This document shows, piece after piece, positions 22,394 to 31,353 of a stretch of DNA of 33,829 nucleotides (its first letter is position 1; every line of letters begins with the position of its first letter). Location: the NCBI GenBank assembly GCA_013288305.1, contig JABDCD010000010.1, positions 1-33,829 of the forward strand, given 5' to 3'. The translations under genes were made by a program, and so were the position numbers. The stretch comes from Alphaproteobacteria bacterium. GTDB lineage: Bacteria > Pseudomonadota > Alphaproteobacteria > Rickettsiales > SXRF01. The notes under the pieces are model-generated. The model made no database searches and had not been told where the DNA came from. It saw nothing but the letters and a program-made list of their open reading frames with translations.

Positions 22394-24544
22394 TTAAGCC
22401 GCCTTCCGCTTTTTCTCCACCAGCTGCAACACCTTCTCCGCAGCTTCGGGGATGTTGGTGCCGGGGCCGAAGATGGCGGCGACGCCGGCTTTTTCCAGGA
22501 ATGCGTAATCCTGCGACGGGATGACGCCGCCGCAGACGACCAGAATATCGGGCCGCCCAGCCTTGCGCAGCGCAGCGATCAGCTGCGGCACCAGTGTTTT
22601 ATGCCCGGCGGCATGGCTGGAGACGCCGACGAGATGCACATCGTTCTCAATGGCCTGGCGCGCGACTTCCTCCGGCGTGGCGAACAGCGAGCCAACATCG
22701 ACGTCGAAACCCATATCGGCAAACGCCGTGGCGATGACTTTGGCACCGCGGTCGTGCCCGTCCTGCCCCATCTTGGCGACGAGCAAGCGCGGGCGGCGGC
22801 CTTCGGCTTTGGCGAAGGCGGCGACCTTGTCGCGGATGGGTTTTAAGCTGTTATCCTCGTCGTACAAAGCGCCGTACACTCCCGAAATGGTTTTGACCTC
22901 GGCATTATAGCGCCCGAAAATTTTCTCCAGCGCAAATGAAATCTCGCCGACGGTAGCGCGCAACTTCGCCGCCTCAACCGCCAGCGCCAGCAGATTGCCG
23001 GTTTTTTTGAGCGCCGCATTGGTCAACGCTTCCAGCGCCGCCTGGCATTTTTTCTCATCGCGTTTCGCCCGCACTTCCGCCAACCGTTTAATCTGCCCTT
23101 CGCGCACCTTGGCGTTATCGACATCGAGAATCGCAATGGGGTCTTCTTTTTTGAGCTGATATTTATTGACGCCGACGACGATGTCCTCGCCGCGGTCGAA
23201 GCGCGCCTGTTTGCGCGCGGCCGATTCCTCGATGTGTTGTTTGGGAATTCCGGCCTCGATGGCTTTGATCATGCCGCCGGATTCCTTCACTTCGGCGATT
23301 AATTCCTCAGCATGTTTGACCAGGCTGGCTGTCAACGCTTCGATATAATAGCTGCCGCCCAGCGGATCGACGACGTTGGTAACGCCGCTCTCATGCTGGA
23401 TGACCAGTTGCGTATTGCGGGCGATGCGCGCCGAGAAATCGGTGGGCAGCGCGATGGCCTCGTCGAGCGCGTTGGTATGCAGCGATTGCGTGCCGCCGAG
23501 CACCGCCGCCAGCGCCTCGATGGTGGTGCGGATGACGTTGTTGTACGGGTCTTTTTCAGTCAGCGATACGCCGGAGGTCTGGCAATGCGTGCGCAATGCC
23601 AGCGACACCGGGTTTTTCGGTTTGTATTTTTCCATCGTTTTCGCCCACAGCAGCCGTGCGGCGCGCAGCTTGGCAATTTCCATGAAAAAATTCATGCCGA
23701 TGGCAAAGAAAAACGACAGGCGCGGCGCGAAATCGTCCACGCCCAATCCCTTGCCCAACGCGGCTTTGACGTATTCATCGCCGTCGGCAATGGTGTAGGC
23801 CAGTTCCTGCACCGCGGTGGCGCCCGCCTCGTGCATGTGGTAGCCGGAGATGGAAATCGAATTGAACTTGGGCATGTTTTTCGCCGTGTATTCGATGATG
23901 TCGGCGACGATGCGCATCGACGGCTCGGGCGGATAAATATAGGTGTTGCGCACCATAAATTCTTTTAAAATATCGTTCTGGATGGTGCCGGAAAGCTCGG
24001 AAAGTTTCACGCCCTGCTCCAGCCCGGCGACGATGTAATTGGCCAGGATCGGCAGCACCGCGCCGTTCATGGTCATCGACACGGACATTTCATTCAAGGG
24101 TATCTGGTCGAAAAGAATCTTCATGTCCTCGACGGAATCAATCGCCACGCCCGCCTTGCCGACGTCGCCCTCGACGCGAGGATGATCGGAATCGTAACCG
24201 CGATGCGTCGCCAGGTCGAACGCCACCGACAAGCCCTTTTGCCCGCCCGCGAGGTTGCGGCGGTAAAAGGCATTGCTTTCCTCGGCAGTGGAAAAACCGG
24301 CATATTGCCGCACCGTCCACGGCCTGACCGCATACATCGTCGCCCTGGGTCCCCGCACGTAAGGCGCGAATCCGGGCAGCGTATCGACATATTCGAGATT
24401 TTCGAGGTCGGCGGCCGTATAAAGCGGCTTGACCTCAATCCCCTCCGGCGTCTGCCAGACCAGATCATCCAGCGATTTGCCCTCGCCAACGTCCTTTTGC
24501 GCCAGTTTCTGCCAGTCGGCGAGGTTTTTAGGGGGAAAAGGCAT
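22394..24544 (-). CDS. scpA: Methylmalonyl-CoA mutase
   Basis: [68 protein letters not shown]-terminal B12-binding [24 protein letters not shown]. Confidence 0.97.
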   Translation of the reverse strand: MPFPPKNLADWQKLAQKDVGEGKSLDDLVWQTPEGIEVKPLYTAADLENLEYVDTLPGFAPYVRGPRATMYAVRPWTVRQYAGFSTAEESNAFYRRNLAGGQKGLSVAFDLATHRGYDSDHPRVEGDVGKAGVAIDSVEDMKILFDQIPLNEMSVSMTMNGAVLPILANYIVAGLEQGVKLSELSGTIQNDILKEFMVRNTYIYPPEPSMRIVADIIEYTAKNMPKFNSISISGYHMHEAGATAVQELAYTIADGDEYVKAALGKGLGVDDFAPRLSFFFAIGMNFFMEIAKLRAARLLWAKTMEKYKPKNPVSLALRTHCQTSGVSLTEKDPYNNVIRTTIEALAAVLGGTQSLHTNALDEAIALPTDFSARIARNTQLVIQHESGVTNVVDPLGGSYYIEALTASLVKHAEELIAEVKESGGMIKAIEAGIPKQHIEESAARKQARFDRGEDIVVGVNKYQLKKEDPIAILDVDNAKVREGQIKRLAEVRAKRDEKKCQAALEALTNAALKKTGNLLALAVEAAKLRATVGEISFALEKIFGRYNAEVKTISGVYGALYDEDNSLKPIRDKVAAFAKAEGRRPRLLVAKMGQDGHDRGAKVIATAFADMGFDVDVGSLFATPEEVARQAIENDVHLVGVSSHAAGHKTLVPQLIAALRKAGRPDILVVCGGVIPSQDYAFLEKAGVAAIFGPGTNIPEAAEKVLQLVEKKRKAA

Positions 24545-24663
24545 GATTTTATTCCTGTTGTTGCCGAAATATCGATTTTACGCCACAAATGTTAACAAAT
24601 ATTTTAATATTTTCCCGTATGATGAGAATATTATGCACCGAAAAGTTGCAAGGAGCAATCGTT

Positions 24664-25155
24664 ATGGATAAGCTGAAAGCGTTGAACCAGGGACATGGCG
24701 TTGTCGCCGTCGTGCTTATGCGCGACCATGTCCGGCCGGAAACGCTGCCCGATACCAGGCATTTCCTGATCGAGGCGATCAGCACGGCAGGGGGATACAA
24801 AACCCTCATTGTCGACGTATCGCGGCTTGATCATAAGGACATGATGTTTGGCCTTAAATATCGGGATGGCCGGACGACCAGAGCCGATGCGGACGGGATG
24901 CCCATCCATAACCCATCTTCCGGCGAAAGCCCGACGCTTGCCAAAGAATTGCTATATATCAATAAGATATTAGGATTTCTTGGGAAAACACTTATCATTG
25001 CCGGCGCCGACCAGGAAACACGGCAAATGATGCATAAATCAAAAATCGACCGGGTGCTCACTCTTAAAGATACAATGGAGAACGCGGTAGAGGAAATGCA
25101 GGCCATCGTCCCCGGGCAGGGCTGGTCGGGGACATCCGATACCGTGCCGGCCTAA
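24664..25155 (+). CDS. STAS-domain-like protein of unknown function
   Basis: ATG at 24664 after AAGGAG; alternating pattern TLIVDVSRLDHKDMMFGLKY ... NKILGFLGKTLIIAGADQETRQMMHKSKIDRVLTLKDTMENAVEEM resembles a STAS fold. Confidence 0.5.
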   Translation: MDKLKALNQGHGVVAVVLMRDHVRPETLPDTRHFLIEAISTAGGYKTLIVDVSRLDHKDMMFGLKYRDGRTTRADADGMPIHNPSSGESPTLAKELLYINKILGFLGKTLIIAGADQETRQMMHKSKIDRVLTLKDTMENAVEEMQAIVPGQGWSGTSDTVPA

Positions 25156-26495
25156 AGATTTCCCACCTGATTAGCCGCTGCCGGACACGGAATCCCAATC
25201 CCCGCCTTCCTGAATTTTTCCAACATGGCCATCATCACTTCGCTCTGCGGCCCCATGCGACCGTCGCGCACGTCGGGGATCCAGAAAGTCAGCATGAATT
25301 GCAACGCATTATCGCCGAATTCACGCAAATAGCAGGACGGCGCTGGATCCTTAAGGCATAAGGGATGCTCACGCGCCGCTTCCAGCATCAGCGCGATGAC
25401 TTTTGCCGGATCGCTGTTATAGGCGGCGTTGACCTTGACGTCGATGCGCGCCGCGTTGCTGGTATGCGTCCAGTTGGTGACGCGGGTCGATACCAGTTCC
25501 TCATTGGGAATCATCACCTCGCGGCCGTCGGCGGTTTCAATTAATGCATAGCGGATATTGAGCTGGCGCACGCGGCCGGTTACGCCGCCGACTTCGATGA
25601 GGTCGCTGATCTGGAGCGATTTTTCCATGAGCAACGTAATGCCGCTGACGAAATTGGCGGTGAGCTTCTGCAAGCCGAGGCCGACGCCGACACCCAGCGC
25701 GCCGCCGAATACGGCAAACGCCGTCAGGTCAACGCCCACCGCCGACAGGGTAATCATCAGGGCGATGAAATAAACGAAGACGCGGAAGAATTTGACGGTC
25801 AGCTCGCGGGCGTTATAGGACAGGCGCGAGCTGCGGCGCAGGAAGCTTTCCAGCGTACTCGACAGCAGTCCGGCGATCCAGAACACCACCACCAGGATGA
25901 CGATGCCATGCACGATGTTGAGCATGGAAATCTGGTATTGCCCGATGTCGAATTGTATCGAGCGCAGGTAGCTGACGGTGGAGCGGATGAAGCCGGTAGC
26001 GCGCAGCAAGCCGACCACCATGACGACAAAAGCGATGAACCACGCCACCGGCCGCGAGCGCACCACTAGCAGGACGCATCTGGCCACCAGCCAGGCGAAA
26101 GCGATTTGAATGACCGTCTCCGTACAGTCGCCACCGCTTACGGCATAAATTTCGGCCAACGGCTTGACCAAGGTCAGGTAAAGCAGCGCCAGCAACGTCC
26201 CCAGCAGCGACAGCGGCTTCATGATGAATTCGGCGTCGATATGTTTGGGCGGATGCGCCGCCAGGCGCTTCTGCACGCGCCGCCGTACCCATGCCGCCGT
26301 GAGCCATGCCAGCGCTAGCGCAACGCCGATGAGCATCCATTCGATATAAAAATCCGGATTGCCGAGCGCCGCCAGAATCTCATCGCGGCGATAATCAAAT
26401 TTTTTGACCAGGTGCGCGGAAGGATCGAGGTGACCCGCGCCTTCTGTTACCATCGGGGACGGCAGCGGTGGCGCGACGTTGTTGGCTGAGGGCAT
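25152..26495 (-). CDS. MscS-family mechanosensitive ion channel
   Basis: FAVFGGALGVGVGLGLQKLTANFVSGITLLMEKSLQISDLIEVGGVTGRVRQLNIRYALIETADGREVMIPNEELVS. Confidence 0.93.
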   Translation of the reverse strand: MPSANNVAPPLPSPMVTEGAGHLDPSAHLVKKFDYRRDEILAALGNPDFYIEWMLIGVALALAWLTAAWVRRRVQKRLAAHPPKHIDAEFIMKPLSLLGTLLALLYLTLVKPLAEIYAVSGGDCTETVIQIAFAWLVARCVLLVVRSRPVAWFIAFVVMVVGLLRATGFIRSTVSYLRSIQFDIGQYQISMLNIVHGIVILVVVFWIAGLLSSTLESFLRRSSRLSYNARELTVKFFRVFVYFIALMITLSAVGVDLTAFAVFGGALGVGVGLGLQKLTANFVSGITLLMEKSLQISDLIEVGGVTGRVRQLNIRYALIETADGREVMIPNEELVSTRVTNWTHTSNAARIDVKVNAAYNSDPAKVIALMLEAAREHPLCLKDPAPSCYLREFGDNALQFMLTFWIPDVRDGRMGPQSEVMMAMLEKFRKAGIGIPCPAAANQVGNL

Positions 26496-26517
26496 GGATG
26501 ATAATCCTTAATGGGAA

Positions 26518-26847
26518 CTAAAGCATATCCCCGCTATGCATATCAGGGGATATGCCGGGGAAAATCTTCGCAGGCTTCCAGTTTTTGATTTTCTGCCTGG
26601 CATCCCACAGATCGACCGCATTTTGCAAATTCAGCCATATCTGCGCGCTCGTACCCAGCACGGCAGCAATGCGCGTCGCTAATTCAGCTTCAATGCGCGC
26701 CTTGCCGTGCACAATATTGCTCACATGCTTGCGTGTACAGCCGATGGCTGCGGCAAAGGCAGTAAGGGAAATTTTGCGATCCTTCAGAAAAAGTTCAACC
26801 AGTATTTCTCCGGGAATGGTCGGGCGGCGCTTTCGCGGCAATAACAT
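26518..26847 (-). CDS. higA: HigA-type antitoxin (XRE/HTH)
   Basis: RRPTIPGEILVELFLKDRKISLTAFAAAIGCTRKHVSNIVHGKARIEAELATRIAAVLGTSAQIWLNLQNAVDLWDA is classic HigA. Confidence 0.9.
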   Translation of the reverse strand: MLLPRKRRPTIPGEILVELFLKDRKISLTAFAAAIGCTRKHVSNIVHGKARIEAELATRIAAVLGTSAQIWLNLQNAVDLWDARQKIKNWKPAKIFPGISPDMHSGDML

Positions 26848-26858
26848 AATGTATTCTC

Positions 26859-27137
26859 CTAATGATAATCTTCAAAATTCACATCGTACATGTCATGACC
26901 GTCCCATTTGAATGTAATGCAGTAATTGCCGGTGACGTGCATGGAATACGTACCTTTTCTTTTTCCTTTCAATTCATGAAAATCTTTGACGTCTTTGCAG
27001 TCTTCGATGCTTGTTACTTGGTCAAGATAATCCAATATTGCCGCAACGTTTTTGACATATCGGCTGCCCACTTTTCGGCTCTCGCCTTGAGCAAGCACTT
27101 CGGCCAATCCTTTATGCTTAAAGCTTACGATACTCAT
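26859..27137 (-). CDS. higB: HigB-type toxin (RelE superfamily)
   Basis: 92 aa: FKHKGLAEVLAQGESRKVGSRYVKNVAAILDYLDQVTSIEDCK..FHELKGKRKGTYSMHVTGNYCITFKWDGHDMYDVNFEDYH; immediately upstream of higA on the same strand. Confidence 0.88.
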   Translation of the reverse strand: MSIVSFKHKGLAEVLAQGESRKVGSRYVKNVAAILDYLDQVTSIEDCKDVKDFHELKGKRKGTYSMHVTGNYCITFKWDGHDMYDVNFEDYH

Positions 27138-27138
27138 A

Positions 27139-27167
27139 AGCGTAACCTATAAGGTAACGAATGTCAA
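27139..27167 (-). promoter_or_regulatory. Candidate higBA promoter with GTTAC direct repeats in the spacer
   Basis: Minus strand TTGACA-N17-TACGCT immediately before the higB ATG; GTTAC-CTTATAG-GTTAC direct repeat lies within the spacer. Confidence 0.35.
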
Positions 27168-27318
27168 GGCTAATCGAAGGCGTGTCGAAGGCGTTTTATA
27201 GCAGTCCATGGCGGCTTGTAAAAGCGCGATCTATAGCATCTCATGAGTTAACCCATTCTTAAGGCCTGGCGGAATATTATAGTATTTAATTCCGTAGCAA
27301 AATAGATGAGAACATTCC

Positions 27319-28134
27319 GTGAAATCCCCGCGTGCCACCGCATCCAACGCCGCTTTTACCCTGCTTGAGCTTTCGCTGGTATTGGGCGTTCTTTCCTTGC
27401 TGATCGCCGGCATTTTATCCGTAGTGACGCAAAACACGCGGCGCGCCGCCATGATGGAAGTAAGCCGGAAGATGGACGTCATCGAGGCGGCATTGCTCAA
27501 TTTCAGGCGACTAAACGGCCGTCTGCCCTGCCCGGCTGATGGGTCTTATGCCATCACCAGCCAGTATTTCGGCATCGAAGGCGCTACTACCGGCACCTGC
27601 ACCGGCGGCACACCTGCGGCGAATTTCACCGACGGTAGCAATACGATCGGCGGCGTGGTTCCAATCAAGACTCTGGGGCTGTCGAACGATTATGCGTTCG
27701 ATCCGTGGAACGGGCGTTTTTTCTATGCCGTCGACAAACGCATCACGGGAGCCTCGGCATTTACCACCTACACCGTGACGAGCACCAGCATAGGCAGTAT
27801 GTCGATCTACGACGGCAGCAGTACTCCGACGGCTATATCGGGTACGGCGCGTACCACTGTAGCGATCGCGATGGTGATGAGCTTTGGACCAAACGGTCAT
27901 GGGGCCTATCAGTTCAGCGGAGTACGTAAATCGTCGGGATCAAACAACATCGATGAATTGCAGAATTGCCATTGTGATAACACAGCTACCGCCACTGCCT
28001 TCGACTACAAATTCGTCCAGCACCCTCCGACAACGACCAGTTCCAGCGATCCCACCTATAATTTCGACGATATCGTCCGTTATTATCTGCGGTCATCCTT
28101 CCTAAACACCACGGATACGACGATATCGCGGTAA
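27319..28134 (+). CDS. Prepilin-type N-terminal cleavage/methylation domain protein
   Basis: GTG start; type IV/II prepilin motif AAFTLLELSLVLGVLSLLIAGILSVVTQ; C-terminal DELQNCHC and YNFDDIVRYY motifs shared with the CDS at 3-1886. Confidence 0.85.
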   Translation: MKSPRATASNAAFTLLELSLVLGVLSLLIAGILSVVTQNTRRAAMMEVSRKMDVIEAALLNFRRLNGRLPCPADGSYAITSQYFGIEGATTGTCTGGTPAANFTDGSNTIGGVVPIKTLGLSNDYAFDPWNGRFFYAVDKRITGASAFTTYTVTSTSIGSMSIYDGSSTPTAISGTARTTVAIAMVMSFGPNGHGAYQFSGVRKSSGSNNIDELQNCHCDNTATATAFDYKFVQHPPTTTSSSDPTYNFDDIVRYYLRSSFLNTTDTTISR

Positions 28135-28238
28135 CGCTGCAAATTCTCTTCCCTTGCGTGATTTTTTGATGAATAATAGAGGGTCAGCGTACCGTCTCTA
28201 TAGTTGATTAATTTACTAGGGTATATTATACTAATCTC

Positions 28239-28298
28239 ACCCCGCACTAGTTGCGGGGTCGCCCTCGATAGGTGGAGATCCCGCAATAAATGCGGGAT
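28239..28298. repeat. Paired hairpin (REP-like) element upstream of iscS
   Basis: ACCCCGCA-ctagt-TGCGGGGT (28239-28259) and ATCCCGCA-ataaa-TGCGGGAT (28278-28298). Confidence 0.88.
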
Positions 28299-28314
28299 GA
28301 CAAGGAAAAAACAT

Positions 28315-29550
28315 ATGAAAACTCCGGCAAACAGCAATGTAAAATTTCCGGTGTACCTGGATTACCAGGCAACGACGCCGATGGATAAGCGCGTACTAGA
28401 CAAAATGATGCCCTATTTCGTCGAGAAATTCGGCAACCCGCACTCGCGCAGCCATGCCTTCGGCTGGGAAGCGGAAGCGGCAACCGACCTCGCCCGCGAG
28501 CAGGTGGCGGCGCTTATCGGCGCCACCGAGAAGGAAATCGTGTTCACCTCCGGCGCCACGGAATCGAATAATATCGCCATCAAGGGCATCGCGCATTTCT
28601 ACAAGGACAAAAAAAATCACATTATCACGCCGGTGACCGAGCATAAATGCGTGCTCGATTCCTGCCGCCACCTGGAGCAGGAAGGGTTTGAAGTCACCTA
28701 TTTGCCGGTAAAAGCCAACGGCCTGATTGATTTGGACGAGTTGCGCGCGGCGATGACGGATAAGACGCTGCTGGTATCGGTGATGGCGGTCAATAACGAG
28801 ATCGGCGTCATCCAGCCGCTGGCGGAAATCGGCAAGCTCTGCCGCGAAAAGGGCGCATTTTTCCATACCGATGCAGCGCAGGCTTTCGGCAAAATCCCGC
28901 TCGACGTCGAGGCGATGAACATCGATCTGATGAGCATTTCCGGCCACAAGATTTACGGGCCCAAGGGCATCGGCGCGTTGTACGTTCGCCGACGCCCGCG
29001 CGTGCGCCTGGAGGCAATTTTCTCCGGCGGCGGCCAGGAGCGTGGTTTCCGTTCTGGCACGCTGGCGACGCCGCTGGTGGTGGGGCTGGGCGAAGCGGCC
29101 GCGATTGCCAAGGCCGAAATGAGCAAGGACACTGAACATGCGCGCAGGCTCTACAATAAATTCCTGACGGAAATTCTCGACGGCGTGAAAGATGTGTACC
29201 TCAATGGCGACCGCGAGCAACGCTGGCCCGGCAATATAAATTTAAGCTTCGCCTATGTCGAGGGCGAGAGCATGATCATGGCACTGAAAGATTTGGCGGT
29301 ATCCAGCGGCTCGGCCTGCACCTCGGCGTCGCTGGAACCGTCTTATGTGCTGCGCTCGCTGGGGGTAGCTGAGGATATGGCGCATACGTCGATCCGCTTC
29401 GGCTTCGGGCGGTTTACGACCATGGAAGAAATCGACTTCGCCATTCATTTAATCAAAAACAGCATCGACAAACTGCGCGCCATGAGCCCATTATGGGAAA
29501 TGGCGCAGGAAGGGATTGATATTTCCAAGATTGAATGGGCGGGACATTGA
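28315..29550 (+). CDS. iscS: Cysteine desulfurase IscS
   Basis: [124 protein letters not shown] at 28315 is the likely start; the longer ORF runs into a repeat. Confidence 0.97.
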   Translation: MKTPANSNVKFPVYLDYQATTPMDKRVLDKMMPYFVEKFGNPHSRSHAFGWEAEAATDLAREQVAALIGATEKEIVFTSGATESNNIAIKGIAHFYKDKKNHIITPVTEHKCVLDSCRHLEQEGFEVTYLPVKANGLIDLDELRAAMTDKTLLVSVMAVNNEIGVIQPLAEIGKLCREKGAFFHTDAAQAFGKIPLDVEAMNIDLMSISGHKIYGPKGIGALYVRRRPRVRLEAIFSGGGQERGFRSGTLATPLVVGLGEAAAIAKAEMSKDTEHARRLYNKFLTEILDGVKDVYLNGDREQRWPGNINLSFAYVEGESMIMALKDLAVSSGSACTSASLEPSYVLRSLGVAEDMAHTSIRFGFGRFTTMEEIDFAIHLIKNSIDKLRAMSPLWEMAQEGIDISKIEWAGH

Positions 29551-29551
29551 T

Positions 29552-30028
29552 ATGTTTGCGAATTTTGACGAAGAAAAAATAGAATCGCTGGAAAATTTAG
29601 CCACTGTTATTAAGTTTTATCGACAAGATGACTTATGGAAATCATTGCCGGAGACGAGTGCAAATGAAGAAATTTTCAATGCGCTAATTCATAGGTTAGC
29701 GGAAAGAGATCAAGAAGTTGAGACATCTTTCAATGACCGTGAATGGAATATGCTACTTCATGTTGCAGGAGGAGTCTTTGGCAAGGACCGCTTTGCTGAT
29801 ATGGCGGTCGAACCCAGAGAGATGAGAGCTTTGAAAATCAATCAATATTTTGAGTTAGCATGTTGTAATGTGGCTGTTGATGAGTATCTTAACGATAAAA
29901 GAATAGATGATCCTAATCTATTGGCAAATGCAGTAGCTGCGAATCTTGGAATGATTGTTGGAGTTCAATCGGAACGATTGAAGCCCCAAGATCCGGGATC
30001 ACAACGTATGAAAAAGATGGAAAGGTAA
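29552..30028 (+). CDS. Uncharacterised protein inserted between iscS and iscU
   Basis: 158 aa ORF starting 1 nt after the iscS stop and ending 6 nt before iscU; visibly AT-richer than its neighbours; no recognised motif. Confidence 0.7.
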   Translation: MFANFDEEKIESLENLATVIKFYRQDDLWKSLPETSANEEIFNALIHRLAERDQEVETSFNDREWNMLLHVAGGVFGKDRFADMAVEPREMRALKINQYFELACCNVAVDEYLNDKRIDDPNLLANAVAANLGMIVGVQSERLKPQDPGSQRMKKMER

Positions 30029-30034
30029 GAAATT

Positions 30035-30439
30035 ATGGCATACAGCGAAAAAGTCATCGATCATTATGAAAACCCGCGCAACGTGGGGTCGATGGAGAAG
30101 GACGACCCGGATGTCGGCACCGGTCTGGTCGGCGCCCCGGCCTGCGGCGACGTGATGAAACTGCAGATCAAGGTCAACGCCGAAACCGGCATGATCGAGG
30201 ACGCGAAATTCAAAACCTTCGGCTGCGGCTCGGCGATTGCCTCGTCGTCGCTGATTACCGAATGGGTCAAGGGCAAGTCGCTCGACGAAGCGTCAACCAT
30301 TAAAAACACGCAGATTGCCGAGCATCTGTCGCTGCCGCCGGTCAAAATCCATTGCTCGGTGCTGGCTGAAGACGCTATTAAAGCGGCGGTAGAGGATTAT
30401 AAGGCTAAACACAGCAAGGGCAGCAAAGACGCCGCCTAG
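30035..30439 (+). CDS. iscU: Fe-S cluster scaffold IscU
   Basis: MAYSEKVIDHYENPRNVGSMEKDDPDVGTGLVGAPACGDVMKLQI; KTFGCGSAIASSSLITEW; LPPVKIHCSVLAEDAIKAA. Confidence 0.98.
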   Translation: MAYSEKVIDHYENPRNVGSMEKDDPDVGTGLVGAPACGDVMKLQIKVNAETGMIEDAKFKTFGCGSAIASSSLITEWVKGKSLDEASTIKNTQIAEHLSLPPVKIHCSVLAEDAIKAAVEDYKAKHSKGSKDAA

Positions 30440-30446
30440 ACTAGCT

Positions 30447-30782
30447 ATGGCAAACCCCATCATTACCATATCCGATGCGGCATTAGGCCGTATCCACGAA
30501 TTGCTCGGCAAGCGCGGCAAGGCCGCCGCCGGCATCAAGGTCGGCATCCGCACGCGTGGCTGCTCCGGCCTGTCCTACACCATCGAATATGCCGATGAAG
30601 TCAGCAAGTTCGACGAAGTCGTTGAAAAAGACGATATCAAAGTACTGATCGACCCCAAGGCGGTGATGTTTTTAATCGGCACCGAAATGGACTACGTTGA
30701 AGAAAAACTCAAAAGCGGCTTCATCTTCCGCAACCCCAACGAAAAGGGACGGTGCGGGTGTGGGGAGAGTTTTCATGTGTAG
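30447..30782 (+). CDS. iscA: Fe-S assembly A-type protein IscA
   Basis: GIKVGIRTRGCSGLSYTIEYAD...DPKAVMFLIGTEMDYVEEKLKSGFIFRNPNEKGRCGCGESFHV with the three conserved Cys. Confidence 0.96.
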   Translation: MANPIITISDAALGRIHELLGKRGKAAAGIKVGIRTRGCSGLSYTIEYADEVSKFDEVVEKDDIKVLIDPKAVMFLIGTEMDYVEEKLKSGFIFRNPNEKGRCGCGESFHV

Positions 30783-30787
30783 TACGC

Positions 30788-30847
30788 GTCATTCCCGCGA
30801 AGGCGGGAATCTATTCGCGAATGGATCCCCGCCTACGCGGGGATGAC
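30788..30847. repeat. Composite palindromic (REP-like) element between iscA and hscB
   Basis: GTC-ATTCCCGC-gaag-GCGGGAAT ... ATTCGCGAAT ... ATCCCCGC-ctac-GCGGGGAT-GAC; outer GTCAT/ATGAC also pair. Confidence 0.92.
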
Positions 30848-30852
30848 GGGCA

Positions 30853-31353
30853 ATGAATCACTTTGCCCTCCTCAATTTCCCACCCGCTTTCGACCTCAAC
30901 ATGCAGGCCCTCGAATCCGCCTATTTCGCTGCCCAGCGCCAATATCATCCCGACCGCTTCGCCGGAAAACCACCCGCTGAACGCGCGGCGGCGCTTGAGC
31001 GCTCGGCGGACATCAACCGCGCCTACGAAGCACTCAAAAACCCGCTGCCGCGCGCGCAATATCTGTTGCAATTGCAGGGGATTGCGGTAGGCACGGAAGC
31101 GGACAGCGTCAAGCCCTCCCCTGGCCTGCTTACGGAAACCATGAAATGGCGCGAGCAAATTGCCGAGGCGAAAAATGCGGAAGAACTGGATAAGCTGGAC
31201 GAGGCGCTGAATAAAATATTGATTCGATCTATAAAAATTATTTCCAATGCGCATCTATACACTCAATGGGACGCCATGGCGCAGGAAACCTTGCGACTGG
31301 GGTATATTTTGAAGGCGCAGGACGCGATAAAACAACGGCAAAAAACGCTATGA
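30853..31353 (+). CDS. hscB: Fe-S co-chaperone HscB
   Basis: [72 protein letters not shown] (HPD motif). Confidence 0.95.
   Translation: MNHFALLNFPPAFDLNMQALESAYFAAQRQYHPDRFAGKPPAERAAALERSADINRAYEALKNPLPRAQYLLQLQGIAVGTEADSVKPSPGLLTETMKWREQIAEAKNAEELDKLDEALNKILIRSIKIISNAHLYTQWDAMAQETLRLGYILKAQDAIKQRQKTL

Noticed and set aside
23312-23968. 218-aa plus-strand ORF
   Set aside because: Antisense to methylmalonyl-CoA mutase; shadow ORF.
27174-27194. TCGAAGGCGT direct repeat upstream of the prepilin gene
   Set aside because: Two copies only, no promoter context, could be chance.
28396-29220. 274-aa minus-strand ORF
   Set aside because: Antisense shadow of iscS; low-complexity His/Arg/Ala composition, no motif, and iscS is unambiguous.
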